In this document: positions 1 to 6,614 of the stretch, one piece after another
Layout of the letters: each line of letters starts with the position of its first letter
Position numbering within the stretch: the stretch's first letter is position 1
Source: Bacteriovoracaceae bacterium UBA6153
GTDB taxonomy: Bacteria > Bdellovibrionota > Bacteriovoracia > Bacteriovoracales > Bacteriovoracaceae
Reading direction: 5' to 3'
NCBI GenBank assembly: GCA_002428265.1
Contig: DIUR01000004.1
Coordinates: 1 to 10,941 of the forward strand
DNA length: 10,941 nucleotides
Notes under the pieces: generated by a model
The model's input: only the letters and a program-made list of their open reading frames with translations
Told to the model about the DNA's origin: nothing
Database searches by the model: none
Position numbers and translations under genes: made by a program

Positions 1-909
1 GAGAAAAAAGAAATGAGCGTTGTTGCCTTCCCAGAATATTATGGTGGGCTTCCAAAACTTTCGAAGATAATTTTAAAAGAATCCAGTGAAATTAATGCAA
101 TCAGCGCGGCCACTTCCGGAGAAATTCAAGATTTGGCGAACTGGCCACTGACTTCAAGTAATAAAATATTCTTGATTGGAAAGAAATTTTCCAGTCCTGT
201 AGCTTCTACTTGGATCATAGGAATCAATACTACTAAAAAACCTTTCAACGATCTTAACGCTCGTCAAATGTTTAAAGCGTCCGTAAATACGGAAGGTTTT
301 AGATTGAAATTTTATCCAGATGCTCTACCTGCTTCTGGTTATATTCCGCATGGTCTTCCTGGTTCTCAGGTTAAATTTAATCTTGGGATTAAAGTGATTA
401 AACCACCCCAAAATAAAATCACAATTGTCATACCAAATGAGCTGGCCTCTGCACAGGAAATGAAATTATTTCTAGAATCTGATCTTCGTAAAAAAGGATG
501 GAATATTGAAGTCGTTGTAATGCCTTGGGATAAGTTGATAGACGGATATAATAAGAAAACTCATCAAGCATTTTTAGTATCAATGAATATGGACTATCCA
601 GATGCCGAGTTTTTATTAAAGAACTTTGAATCTACTAGTCCTGATAATTTTAGTGGATTAAAAAATAAGAAACTTGATCTACTTTTAAAAGCGTCCAGAA
701 TGCAGCAAGATCGTAAGAAAAGAGAGGCTCTTTATCTTGAAGCTTTGAAATTGACTGAAGAGTCTGCTGTCACTATAAATTTATTCCACCCAAGAGCAAA
801 TTACTGGGTTTCCAGCTGTATAGAGGGATTCGAGCCAAATATTCTATCTGATGTATATATCGATTATAGCAAGGTTAGTGTTAATCCGAATTGTTTGGTG
901 AGAAAATGA
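1..909 (+). CDS. Family-5 extracellular solute-binding protein, 5'-partial
   Basis: This is the C-terminal part (about 300 residues) of a peptide/oligopeptide-type ABC solute-binding protein (SBP_bac_5, OppA/DppA-like). The frame is open to the window edge, so the true start and any signal peptide lie upstream; the ATG at 13 is internal. The call rests on the stretch from about position 235 to 365, where a KPFNDLNARQMF segment (family pattern PFxDxRVRQAF) is followed by an IPHGLPG loop (family IPPGxPG). The later half alternates strands and helices and ends WVSSCIEGFEPN. Its stop overlaps the histidine kinase start as ATGA (906-909), implying translational coupling. No permease or ATPase genes are visible, so it may act as a periplasmic ligand sensor for the kinase and not in uptake. 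Family is fairly sure; the ligand (peptide or other) is not. Confidence 0.8.
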   Translation, partial: EKKEMSVVAFPEYYGGLPKLSKIILKESSEINAISAATSGEIQDLANWPLTSSNKIFLIGKKFSSPVASTWIIGINTTKKPFNDLNARQMFKASVNTEGFRLKFYPDALPASGYIPHGLPGSQVKFNLGIKVIKPPQNKITIVIPNELASAQEMKLFLESDLRKKGWNIEVVVMPWDKLIDGYNKKTHQAFLVSMNMDYPDAEFLLKNFESTSPDNFSGLKNKKLDLLLKASRMQQDRKKREALYLEALKLTEESAVTINLFHPRANYWVSSCIEGFEPNILSDVYIDYSKVSVNPNCLVRK

Positions 910-2279
910 AAATCAATATCAAAACAATTTCATTTTTTAAACACGTTAACAATTCGTTGAATCCGTATCGTTGGGTGATCTCTTTAGTTGCAGCGATTTT
1001 AATTTCGTTATTTTTTGCCGGACTTTCTTTGGATAATAGAATTGATTCTGACCGACAAATACTTGCAGCATTATCACCTTACTTAGCGACGCTGGTGGAA
1101 TCGTCTGATCGCCCAGAGCTATTGAGAGTGGTTCAATCCGTTTCCGAAGCAAAAGGTGCCGACGTAGTTCTCGTTCAAGATGGTAACGTACTTGCAACCA
1201 ATAAAAGTACCTCTGATTTAGATATGCCTTTTGAAAAGCCGAAAGTTCATTTTCACTTTTTAAGTACGGATTTTTCAACAATTCAAATTATTTCTACAAG
1301 AGAAGTAAGACGTTCAGGATATCCATCTCTGAATGCCTCACTTTATATTATGACTCCTTTAATGCCTTCTGTTCGCAATACTATCAGTATTTTCATCATC
1401 ACATTTTTTATGAGCATTTTAGTTTCAATGTTTTCGGCGAGACAGACGAGAAAGGCCATTAAGAAAACACTAAAACCCTTAGATCAATTGCACTCAGATA
1501 TTAAAGGTCTAGTTACAGAAGCAGACATGGTATCTGAACCAATTTATATTCGCGAGTTCGAAGAAATTAGGCATACAGTTAATCAAACTAAAATTGATCT
1601 TGATAATGCCAAGGATCGCTTGGCGGAAGAAAAAGCAAAAAAATTAAGTGCTGAATCTTTCAAGTGTCTCATTCACGATTTGCATAATCCAGTAGCTGTC
1701 CTTAGACTGAGGGCCAGAATTGCAAATGATCCTCTTCAGGATTCTGAAACGAGAGAGGAAGCAGCATCGAGTATACCTCGAATTGCAGATCAAATTTTAT
1801 ATCAAGTCACTGCTGCAAAAAAGAATTTGGAAGAAGAGGCAATTTCTCTGAGAGAGAGCAACATCGTAAAGTGTATCGAAGAGAGCATTGCGCAAGTCAA
1901 TGCTTTATCTTTAAGAAAATCTATAGTGAACACTATTTCAGAAGGCAGTGTCATCGTTGCTCATGATCCTGCTTTATTAAAACGCGCTTTAATCAACCTT
2001 CTAGAAAATGGCATTGAAGCAGCAAATAGTATTGTGCGTGTTTCAATATTGCAAAGTGAAAATATGGCCATGATAAAAGTTTGTGATGATGGGCCAGGAA
2101 TGGATGAGACGAAAATTCCCATTTATTTTCAGGGACGAGGTCAGTCAGGTAAGGCCAATAGACAGGCCTTTGGACTTTCTTCAACAAATCACATAGTGCG
2201 CTCTCATGGTGGAAAATTGATTTATAGAAAAAGCGATCTTGGTGGCTCATGCTTTGAGATTCGTTTGGGGGTTATATGA
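906..2279 (+). CDS. Membrane sensor histidine kinase
   Basis: Sensor kinase of 457 residues. The ATG at 906 is chosen over an upstream TTG at 891 because GGTGAG sits just before it and it overlaps the previous stop as ATGA. Order of parts: first membrane helix about residues 23-41; extracytoplasmic sensor region about 42-158; second membrane helix about 160-178; a charged helical linker; an H-box with His at about 257 (HDLHNPVAVLR); then the ATPase domain with N-box NLLENGIEA (Asn about 368), G1 box DDGPGMD (about 394-400) and a G2-like GLSSTNHIVRSHGG (about 423). The H-box is slightly off the usual HDIRxPL pattern, but the phospho-acceptor His is present. The two-helix layout with a periplasmic loop suits contact with the upstream binding protein. 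Stop and next start overlap as ATGA (2276-2279). The stimulus is unknown. Confidence 0.9.
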   Translation: MKINIKTISFFKHVNNSLNPYRWVISLVAAILISLFFAGLSLDNRIDSDRQILAALSPYLATLVESSDRPELLRVVQSVSEAKGADVVLVQDGNVLATNKSTSDLDMPFEKPKVHFHFLSTDFSTIQIISTREVRRSGYPSLNASLYIMTPLMPSVRNTISIFIITFFMSILVSMFSARQTRKAIKKTLKPLDQLHSDIKGLVTEADMVSEPIYIREFEEIRHTVNQTKIDLDNAKDRLAEEKAKKLSAESFKCLIHDLHNPVAVLRLRARIANDPLQDSETREEAASSIPRIADQILYQVTAAKKNLEEEAISLRESNIVKCIEESIAQVNALSLRKSIVNTISEGSVIVAHDPALLKRALINLLENGIEAANSIVRVSILQSENMAMIKVCDDGPGMDETKIPIYFQGRGQSGKANRQAFGLSSTNHIVRSHGGKLIYRKSDLGGSCFEIRLGVI

Positions 2280-3646
2280 GAACAAAACCATTAATTTTAA
2301 TTTGCGATGACGATTCTGAAATTCTACAGACTCTTCATTTGAGCTTACGATCATCTTTTGAAATTAAAACAGCAAACAGTGTTTTAAAGGCAAAGAAGTT
2401 AGCTGATGAAAATGATTTTGATGCCGCGATTATTGATCTTAATTTTGAAGGGCAAGAACTTGATGGGATACATTTATTAGATTTTATGAGTAAAAAGTCT
2501 CCGGGAACATTTTTGATTGTTTTAAGTGGAGACAGCACAACTAAACGCGTGATCGAAGCGACAAGAAGAAAGCTGTTTGAGTTTATAGTAAAGGATGGAA
2601 ATTATTTTGATTCGCTTTTACTTACATTAACAAGAGCAACTCAATTAAGAATGGCCAACAGAGAGCTGGCCCAAAAGAAGTTTTTGACTCAATCGGCAGA
2701 GGTTAAGGTTATTCTTCGAGACATTGATACTATTTTAAAAAGTAGTACAGAAGCTCCCATTTTAATTTTAGGTGAAACGGGAACAGGCAAAGAATTTCTT
2801 GCTCAACACATTGCCATGAATTTAAAAATGACAGCCGTTACGACCAATATGGGGTGCATCCCAAAGGAAATGGCCGAAAGTATTTTGTTTGGACATGAGA
2901 AGGGGGCCTTCACAGGAGCGATCGCAAACAAGACAGGACTTATTGAGACTGCTCATGGTGGATTATTTTTTCTTGATGAAATAGGCGACTGCTCATCAGA
3001 CATACAAACAAAGCTTCTTCGTGTAATTGAGCAAAAAGAAATACAGCCAGTGGGATCAAATAAAACTAAGAAAATAAATGTTCGCTTTATTGCAGCTACT
3101 CATCGCGATTTAGACAATCAAGTTCAGGATGGAACATTCAGACTCGATCTGCTTCAAAGATTAAATACATTTACCTTTAGACTTCCTTCTCTTCGTGAAC
3201 GTCCAGAGGATATTTTATTTTATGCGAACCTTTTTATTGAAGAGCTTGCTGAAGATGGTGCGCGATTTACTATAACTCCCGACGGAGAGCAGGAATTAAT
3301 GTCTCATCGATGGCCTGGAAACATTCGTGAACTTAGAAATGTTATGGAGCGGATTATTGTTCTCTCGCCAATACTTAAAATAGATAAAGATACGGTTACA
3401 AAAGCTATTCAACTTGGAAAAGCTCCATGCGAAGTACAAATTAGTAAAGTAGGGGTAGTGAAAAGTAATGCTCGTCGTGAAGAATTAGTAAAGGCTCTCA
3501 CTGAGTATAACGGCGATAAAACTAAAGCTGCCATTAATCTTGGAGTGAGTGAAGCAACCGTGTATCGTTGGTTGCAAGAATTTGATCTCACCAAGATATT
3601 GAGTGTTCAGGCCTTTCGTAAAAAAATGGAGTTATTGCATGATTAA
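2276..3646 (+). CDS. NtrC-family sigma-54-dependent response regulator
   Basis: Protein of 456 residues with three domains. The N-terminal receiver has the acidic pocket at residues 11-12, phospho-acceptor Asp54 (AAIIDL) and conserved Lys106. The central AAA+ domain has Walker A GETGTGKE (166-173), the sigma-54-contacting GAFTGA loop (210-215), Walker B GGLFFLDEIGD (228-238), an arginine-finger segment FRLDLLQRLN (about 288-297), LPSLRERPEDI (303-313) and WPGNIRELRN (346-355). A Fis-type helix-turn-helix follows at about 400-436 (TKAAINLGVSEATVYRWLQEF). It should therefore activate sigma-54 RNA polymerase when phosphorylated by the kinase encoded immediately upstream (ATGA overlap). No convincing -24/-12 promoter was found in this window, so its targets probably lie elsewhere or upstream of the binding-protein gene. 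About 20 residues follow the HTH, a slightly longer tail than usual. Confidence 0.95.
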   Translation: MRTKPLILICDDDSEILQTLHLSLRSSFEIKTANSVLKAKKLADENDFDAAIIDLNFEGQELDGIHLLDFMSKKSPGTFLIVLSGDSTTKRVIEATRRKLFEFIVKDGNYFDSLLLTLTRATQLRMANRELAQKKFLTQSAEVKVILRDIDTILKSSTEAPILILGETGTGKEFLAQHIAMNLKMTAVTTNMGCIPKEMAESILFGHEKGAFTGAIANKTGLIETAHGGLFFLDEIGDCSSDIQTKLLRVIEQKEIQPVGSNKTKKINVRFIAATHRDLDNQVQDGTFRLDLLQRLNTFTFRLPSLRERPEDILFYANLFIEELAEDGARFTITPDGEQELMSHRWPGNIRELRNVMERIIVLSPILKIDKDTVTKAIQLGKAPCEVQISKVGVVKSNARREELVKALTEYNGDKTKAAINLGVSEATVYRWLQEFDLTKILSVQAFRKKMELLHD

Positions 3647-4418
3647 ATTAACAAAAGTTAGCGCTGAAAATATTAAAGCGCCTACATTGGTTTTGATTCC
3701 CGGTGGCCCCGGGCTAAGCTCTTTAACTTTACGGTCAATGGATATTTTGAGTAGGTCATTTAATTTGTTGTATGTGGATTTTCCGGGAGTCAATGGTAAT
3801 CCTTACATAAAGGATCGAAGTTTTGATGAGCTTTCGCGTGAGCTTCAAAAAGAACTTCAAAAAATTAATGCACCTATATATGTTCTTGGTCATTCTTATG
3901 GTGGCTTCTTTGCTGCTAATCTCTCACTAAAAATGAAACTAGATGGAATTATTTGCGTATCTACTCCCTTTTCTGAAAAATCACTTGGAGCTGCTGGTGA
4001 AAATTTTAACGCTAATAAATCGCAAGCACTTACTAATGCCGAAGTCGAGTGGAGTGAGCAGCAAGATGATAAATCTTTTGCCAAGTGGACTTCAGAGTAT
4101 GGTGAATTATATTTTACCAGTCCAGATGGGAGATATTTACTTTTGAATGATAAGGTTTCTGCCAAATTCTTTTTGGCAAACCGATCAGATGCTCGTCAGA
4201 AAGAAGCGATGCTTTCTCTTTTGAAAGAAAACAAGATAAAGAAATTATTTATTGCTGGGGAAAAAGACATAATGCTGCCTTTAGAAATTTTAAGAGAAGA
4301 TGCAAGTCGTGGTGGTTTTGACTTTAAGAGTGTTCATAATGCAAGTCACTTTGTGACTTTTGATCAGGCCGAAATTGTCGCAGGCCAAATAGAAAATTTT
4401 TGCGACATAAGAATTTAG
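3639..4418 (+). CDS. Alpha/beta hydrolase, proline-iminopeptidase-like
   Basis: Soluble alpha/beta hydrolase of 259 residues. The start at ATG 3639 is preferred because GGAG lies 7 bases before it; an upstream GTG at 3603 would add residues with no family likeness. The start overlaps the regulator's 3' end by 8 bases. Visible features are an oxyanion-type PGGPG at residues 21-25 (HGGPG in S33 prolyl aminopeptidases), nucleophile elbow GHSYGG with Ser86, acid Asp210 in AGEKD, and His237 in NASHF, so a full Ser-Asp-His triad in the normal order. No signal peptide is seen, so it should be cytoplasmic. The PGGPG signature and length fit a small-peptide hydrolase or esterase; the sequence alone cannot decide. 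Being between a two-component system and a secreted-peptide gene, it could process or degrade a peptide signal (inference). Confidence 0.88.
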   Translation: MIKLTKVSAENIKAPTLVLIPGGPGLSSLTLRSMDILSRSFNLLYVDFPGVNGNPYIKDRSFDELSRELQKELQKINAPIYVLGHSYGGFFAANLSLKMKLDGIICVSTPFSEKSLGAAGENFNANKSQALTNAEVEWSEQQDDKSFAKWTSEYGELYFTSPDGRYLLLNDKVSAKFFLANRSDARQKEAMLSLLKENKIKKLFIAGEKDIMLPLEILREDASRGGFDFKSVHNASHFVTFDQAEIVAGQIENFCDIRI

Positions 4419-4427
4419 GAGAAAAAG

Positions 4428-4559
4428 ATGAAACGTATTTTTAAAATTTTGGTTGTTGTTTTAGCACTTAGTGCTTTAGTTCAAACTATTGCTTTAGCAA
4501 AAGTAAAAACTGGAGACACTTCAGATTCACCTAAGGGACAAAGTGATCCAACAGTCTAA
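4428..4559 (+). CDS. Small secreted peptide (43 aa)
   Basis: A 43-codon gene with a strong ribosome site (AGGAG at 4417-4421, six bases before ATG) and only nine bases after the hydrolase stop. Residues 1-24 form a textbook Sec signal peptide: MKRIFK basic start, hydrophobic core LVVVLALSALV, and ALA at 22-24 as a signal-peptidase I site. Cleavage there would release a 19-residue hydrophilic peptide, KVKTGDTSDSP followed by KGQSDPTV, with no cysteine and two prolines. It has no recognisable family. Its layout (signal peptide plus short polar tail) resembles exported pro-peptides of peptide pheromone systems in Gram-positives, and its operon contains a peptide-type binding protein, a kinase and a peptidase-like hydrolase. 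The gene itself is well supported by RBS and signal peptide; the signalling role is inference. Confidence 0.75.
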   Translation: MKRIFKILVVVLALSALVQTIALAKVKTGDTSDSPKGQSDPTV

Positions 4560-5130
4560 ATTCACTTCTAAAATTAATCATTTTAGGGCCGATTCCACTG
4601 GTTGGGTCGGCTCTGTTATTATGTTTATTTTTGCTATAGTTGCAGCATATAGGTGGCATACATCAGGTCTAATTTTCTTTGGTCTTTTGGTTGTTCGAGA
4701 TCTGGCCGCGTCTTGGTTTTTAATTTCAAGAAATCCTACTAAAGTAAAATCTGATTCAAGAATCAATGAGGTAATAGCTTATCTCTCTAGTGCATTCTCA
4801 TTTTTTTATCTAAATTCTTACCAATCTTTACCACATGCAGGCTTAATAAGTTCCATGCTCGCGGTTATTGGTTTCACAATATCAACGTTCGCGGTTTTTG
4901 ACTTAGGCGGTTCTTTTGGCGTATCTCCGGCAAATAGAGGCATTGTCCGAACTGGCCTGTATCGCTATATTCGCCACCCAATGTACACAGGTTATATCAT
5001 CTCTGAGTTTGGTTTTGTATTACTTAATCCCTTTAATTTTTTTATTTGGGGAATTTCCATTTATTTGTATTTTTATAGATCAAGGCTTGAGAATAGAGTT
5101 CTCGATCTTCCAGATTCGACTTCATCTTAA
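4543..5130 (+). CDS. Isoprenylcysteine carboxyl methyltransferase-family membrane protein
   Basis: Integral membrane protein of 195 residues. The GTG start at 4543 has an AAGGGA ribosome site just upstream, inside the preceding peptide gene, giving a 17-base overlap; a later ATG at 4621 would begin inside the first hydrophobic stretch. About five or six membrane helices are seen (roughly residues 22-37, 43-60, 78-92, 99-119, 150-178). The family signature is in the C-terminal half: NRGIVRTGLYRYIRHPMYTGY at about 131-151, followed by a hydrophobic pair and a charged RSRLENRVL tail (180-188). This matches the SAM-binding RHPxYxG...ExxL pattern of bacterial ICMT/PEMT-like proteins (PF04140/PF04191). 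Substrates of bacterial members are mostly unknown and could be lipids. The neighbouring peptide lacks the cysteine needed for classical isoprenylcysteine methylation, so a direct link to it is doubtful. Confidence 0.82.
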   Translation: MIQQSKFTSKINHFRADSTGWVGSVIMFIFAIVAAYRWHTSGLIFFGLLVVRDLAASWFLISRNPTKVKSDSRINEVIAYLSSAFSFFYLNSYQSLPHAGLISSMLAVIGFTISTFAVFDLGGSFGVSPANRGIVRTGLYRYIRHPMYTGYIISEFGFVLLNPFNFFIWGISIYLYFYRSRLENRVLDLPDSTSS

Positions 5131-5219
5131 GGATGAAGGAAATTAAAATAATTATTAGTTCAATTAGAGAAAAAAGGTTATACTCAACTTACACAACGAT
5201 GTTTGAATATTTTTTAAGA

Positions 5220-5243
5220 CTAGAGCATGCTCCTTTGCTCTAG
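5220..5243. terminator. Hairpin between convergent genes, possible terminator
   Basis: Perfect 8-base stem CTAGAGCA / TGCTCTAG around an 8-base loop, lying in the 119-base gap between the methyltransferase end (5130) and the LysM-protein end (5250). On the + strand it is followed by CCTTTTCT, a short U-tract, so it may end the + operon. On the - strand the downstream bases are A-rich, so termination of the opposite gene is less likely. The stem is only half GC, so strength is uncertain. Confidence 0.5.
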
Positions 5244-5249
5244 CCTTTT

Positions 5250-6308
5250 CTAAAAACTAAACCCAAGCCCAACCAAACTTTTAGCTTCAATTTTTGTAAG
5301 ATCAACCTTCCCACTATTGGTTCCCCAGTTAATATTTCTTGAAGTTTGGCCATACATCAATTCATTTTGCCAAACGAAGTTCAATGCATAATCCTCTCTC
5401 TTGAAAATGACTCTAGAGAGTTCCATGTTTGATTTTAACTCAAACCCTTTTAGGGAATTAATTGTTGTGTCCGTCTTATCACTACTAGCACTAAACGGAA
5501 TTGTTATGGTTGATCTTAAGTTAATCGATGTTGGCTTCGTGGTCGGGAGAATCCACATTTTATCGTATCCAAGCATTAATCCAATTTGGGCTTCCTTCGT
5601 GAGATCGAGGCTGGTTGTGGTGGCCTTGAGTAGAGGAGTTTCTTTAAAAGAAAATCCTATTAAATAATTATTCCAAACACTGGCAAGTTCAAAAGCTGAA
5701 AGCTTTGTTTCATGAGAGAGGTTTGCGGAAGCATAAGAAAAGGAATGACTCTCAAAGCTCCCGATAAATTTATAATTATCATATTTGAATTCTGATTCAA
5801 ATTTTAAGTGATCAGTCGAGATAGTGCTAAGGTTAAGTCCTGTCAGTGTTTTTGATTGATCAAGGGAGAGAAACTTGATTCCGTAAAGAACTTTCAGGGT
5901 CCAGTTATCGGATTGAAGTTGATCATTGGAAATCATTCTTGTTGATATTGATATAGGCAATTGCTTAGGTGCAATAGCAGGTATTGTTGCCGAAGGTTGT
6001 TCAAGAGGAGAAGTCACTTTATCTATAGTTTTTTTGTCATTTTCCACTTGAGCGACTTGATCATTAATTATCTCTGGAAGTCTAATTCTTTGATTTACTA
6101 AAATACGATTAGGATTTTTAATCTTGGGATTTAAAGAAAGTATTTTTTCTAGCATACCACCGGGACCATATATTTTTTCATCACTAAATTTGTTCTTAAT
6201 TATTTTTGATAAAACGTCTTTATTTTTAACAATATAAATTTCAGCAGAAAGACTTGACGCCAATATATGTAATGCAATGATTGGTAATAAGTATTTTGAT
6301 TTTTTCAT
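5250..6308 (-). CDS. Secreted LysM-domain protein with probable beta-barrel C-terminus
   Basis: Protein of 352 residues. The ATG at 6308 is chosen because GGAG lies six bases before it and the protein then opens directly with a signal peptide (MKKSKYLLPIIALHILASSLSA, cleavage after about residue 22); an ATG at 6320 would add META. A single LysM domain follows at about residues 24-78 (starting IYIVKNKDVLSKI, ending NQRIRLP), expected to bind peptidoglycan. Next is a polar Pro/Gln/Lys linker (about 80-120), then a region rich in alternating polar/aromatic strands that ends in GLGFSF; a C-terminal phenylalanine is typical of outer-membrane beta-barrels. It is probably an outer-membrane protein tied to peptidoglycan. 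It lies downstream of the DGR template on the same strand, so it may share transcription with it. The barrel call is inference from the strand pattern. Confidence 0.75.
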   Translation of the reverse strand: MKKSKYLLPIIALHILASSLSAEIYIVKNKDVLSKIIKNKFSDEKIYGPGGMLEKILSLNPKIKNPNRILVNQRIRLPEIINDQVAQVENDKKTIDKVTSPLEQPSATIPAIAPKQLPISISTRMISNDQLQSDNWTLKVLYGIKFLSLDQSKTLTGLNLSTISTDHLKFESEFKYDNYKFIGSFESHSFSYASANLSHETKLSAFELASVWNNYLIGFSFKETPLLKATTTSLDLTKEAQIGLMLGYDKMWILPTTKPTSINLRSTITIPFSASSDKTDTTINSLKGFELKSNMELSRVIFKREDYALNFVWQNELMYGQTSRNINWGTNSGKVDLTKIEAKSLVGLGFSF

Positions 6309-6336
6309 TGCTGTCTCCATTGCCCAGTTTCGGATT

Positions 6337-6361
6337 CGAGGAAGAATTGAATTCTTCCTCG
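6337..6361. repeat. Strong inverted repeat between TR and the LysM gene
   Basis: Perfect 11-base stem CGAGGAAGAAT / ATTCTTCCTCG with a 3-base loop. Read on the - strand it lies about 115 bases beyond the template repeat and about 28 bases before the LysM-protein start. No T-tract follows on the - strand, so it is not a standard terminator. It could cap the 3' end of the template RNA, control translation of the LysM gene, or form a DNA cruciform. Confidence 0.6.
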
Positions 6362-6475
6362 TGGACCCAGGAATAGGACCGAAGTGCCTTGGTGCCCTAA
6401 TAATTTAGGAAAGTGGCCGTAAATAAATTTACAACTTCTTGCACTTGCTTTACTCCCAAGTCTGACGACGTCAAA

Positions 6476-6601
6476 ATAAACGCAGCGAAAGCCGATGTTC
6501 GTGTTCGAATTGCCGGACGAATTGTTCAAATTCAACGTGAAAGCGCCAGCGTTCGTTCCATTGTTCCAATTACCACCACGAAGAGCGGCGCCGCCAGTTG
6601 T
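6476..6601 (-). repeat. DGR template repeat (TR)
   Basis: Template of the diversity-generating retroelement, on the - strand, starting 13 bases after the reverse transcriptase stop codon. It aligns without gaps to VR at 8841-8966 (constant offset 2365): 126 positions, 15 mismatches, 14 of them at template-strand adenines (29 adenines in total). The template reads in the VR frame and carries ten AAY (Asn) codons, eight of which differ in VR. AAY codons can never mutate to a stop by adenine change, a known DGR design. The last 26 bases of the repeat (6476-6501) are identical in both copies and correspond to the initiation-of-homing side. The functional RNA probably extends beyond both ends of the repeat. 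Confidence 0.95.
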
Positions 6602-6614
6602 CGACGTTATGGCC

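Noticed and set aside
891..905. TTG at 891 as start of the histidine kinase
   Set aside because: The ATG at 906 has the GGTGAG ribosome site and the ATGA overlap with the preceding stop.
5185..5200. TTATACT as a -10 promoter element
   Set aside because: No matching -35 box at suitable distance and no gene downstream on that strand before the hairpin.
5133..5243. 36-codon + strand ORF after the methyltransferase gene
   Set aside because: AAGG abuts the ATG directly, so there is no usable ribosome site, and the stop lies inside the putative terminator hairpin. The peptide has no recognisable signal or domain.
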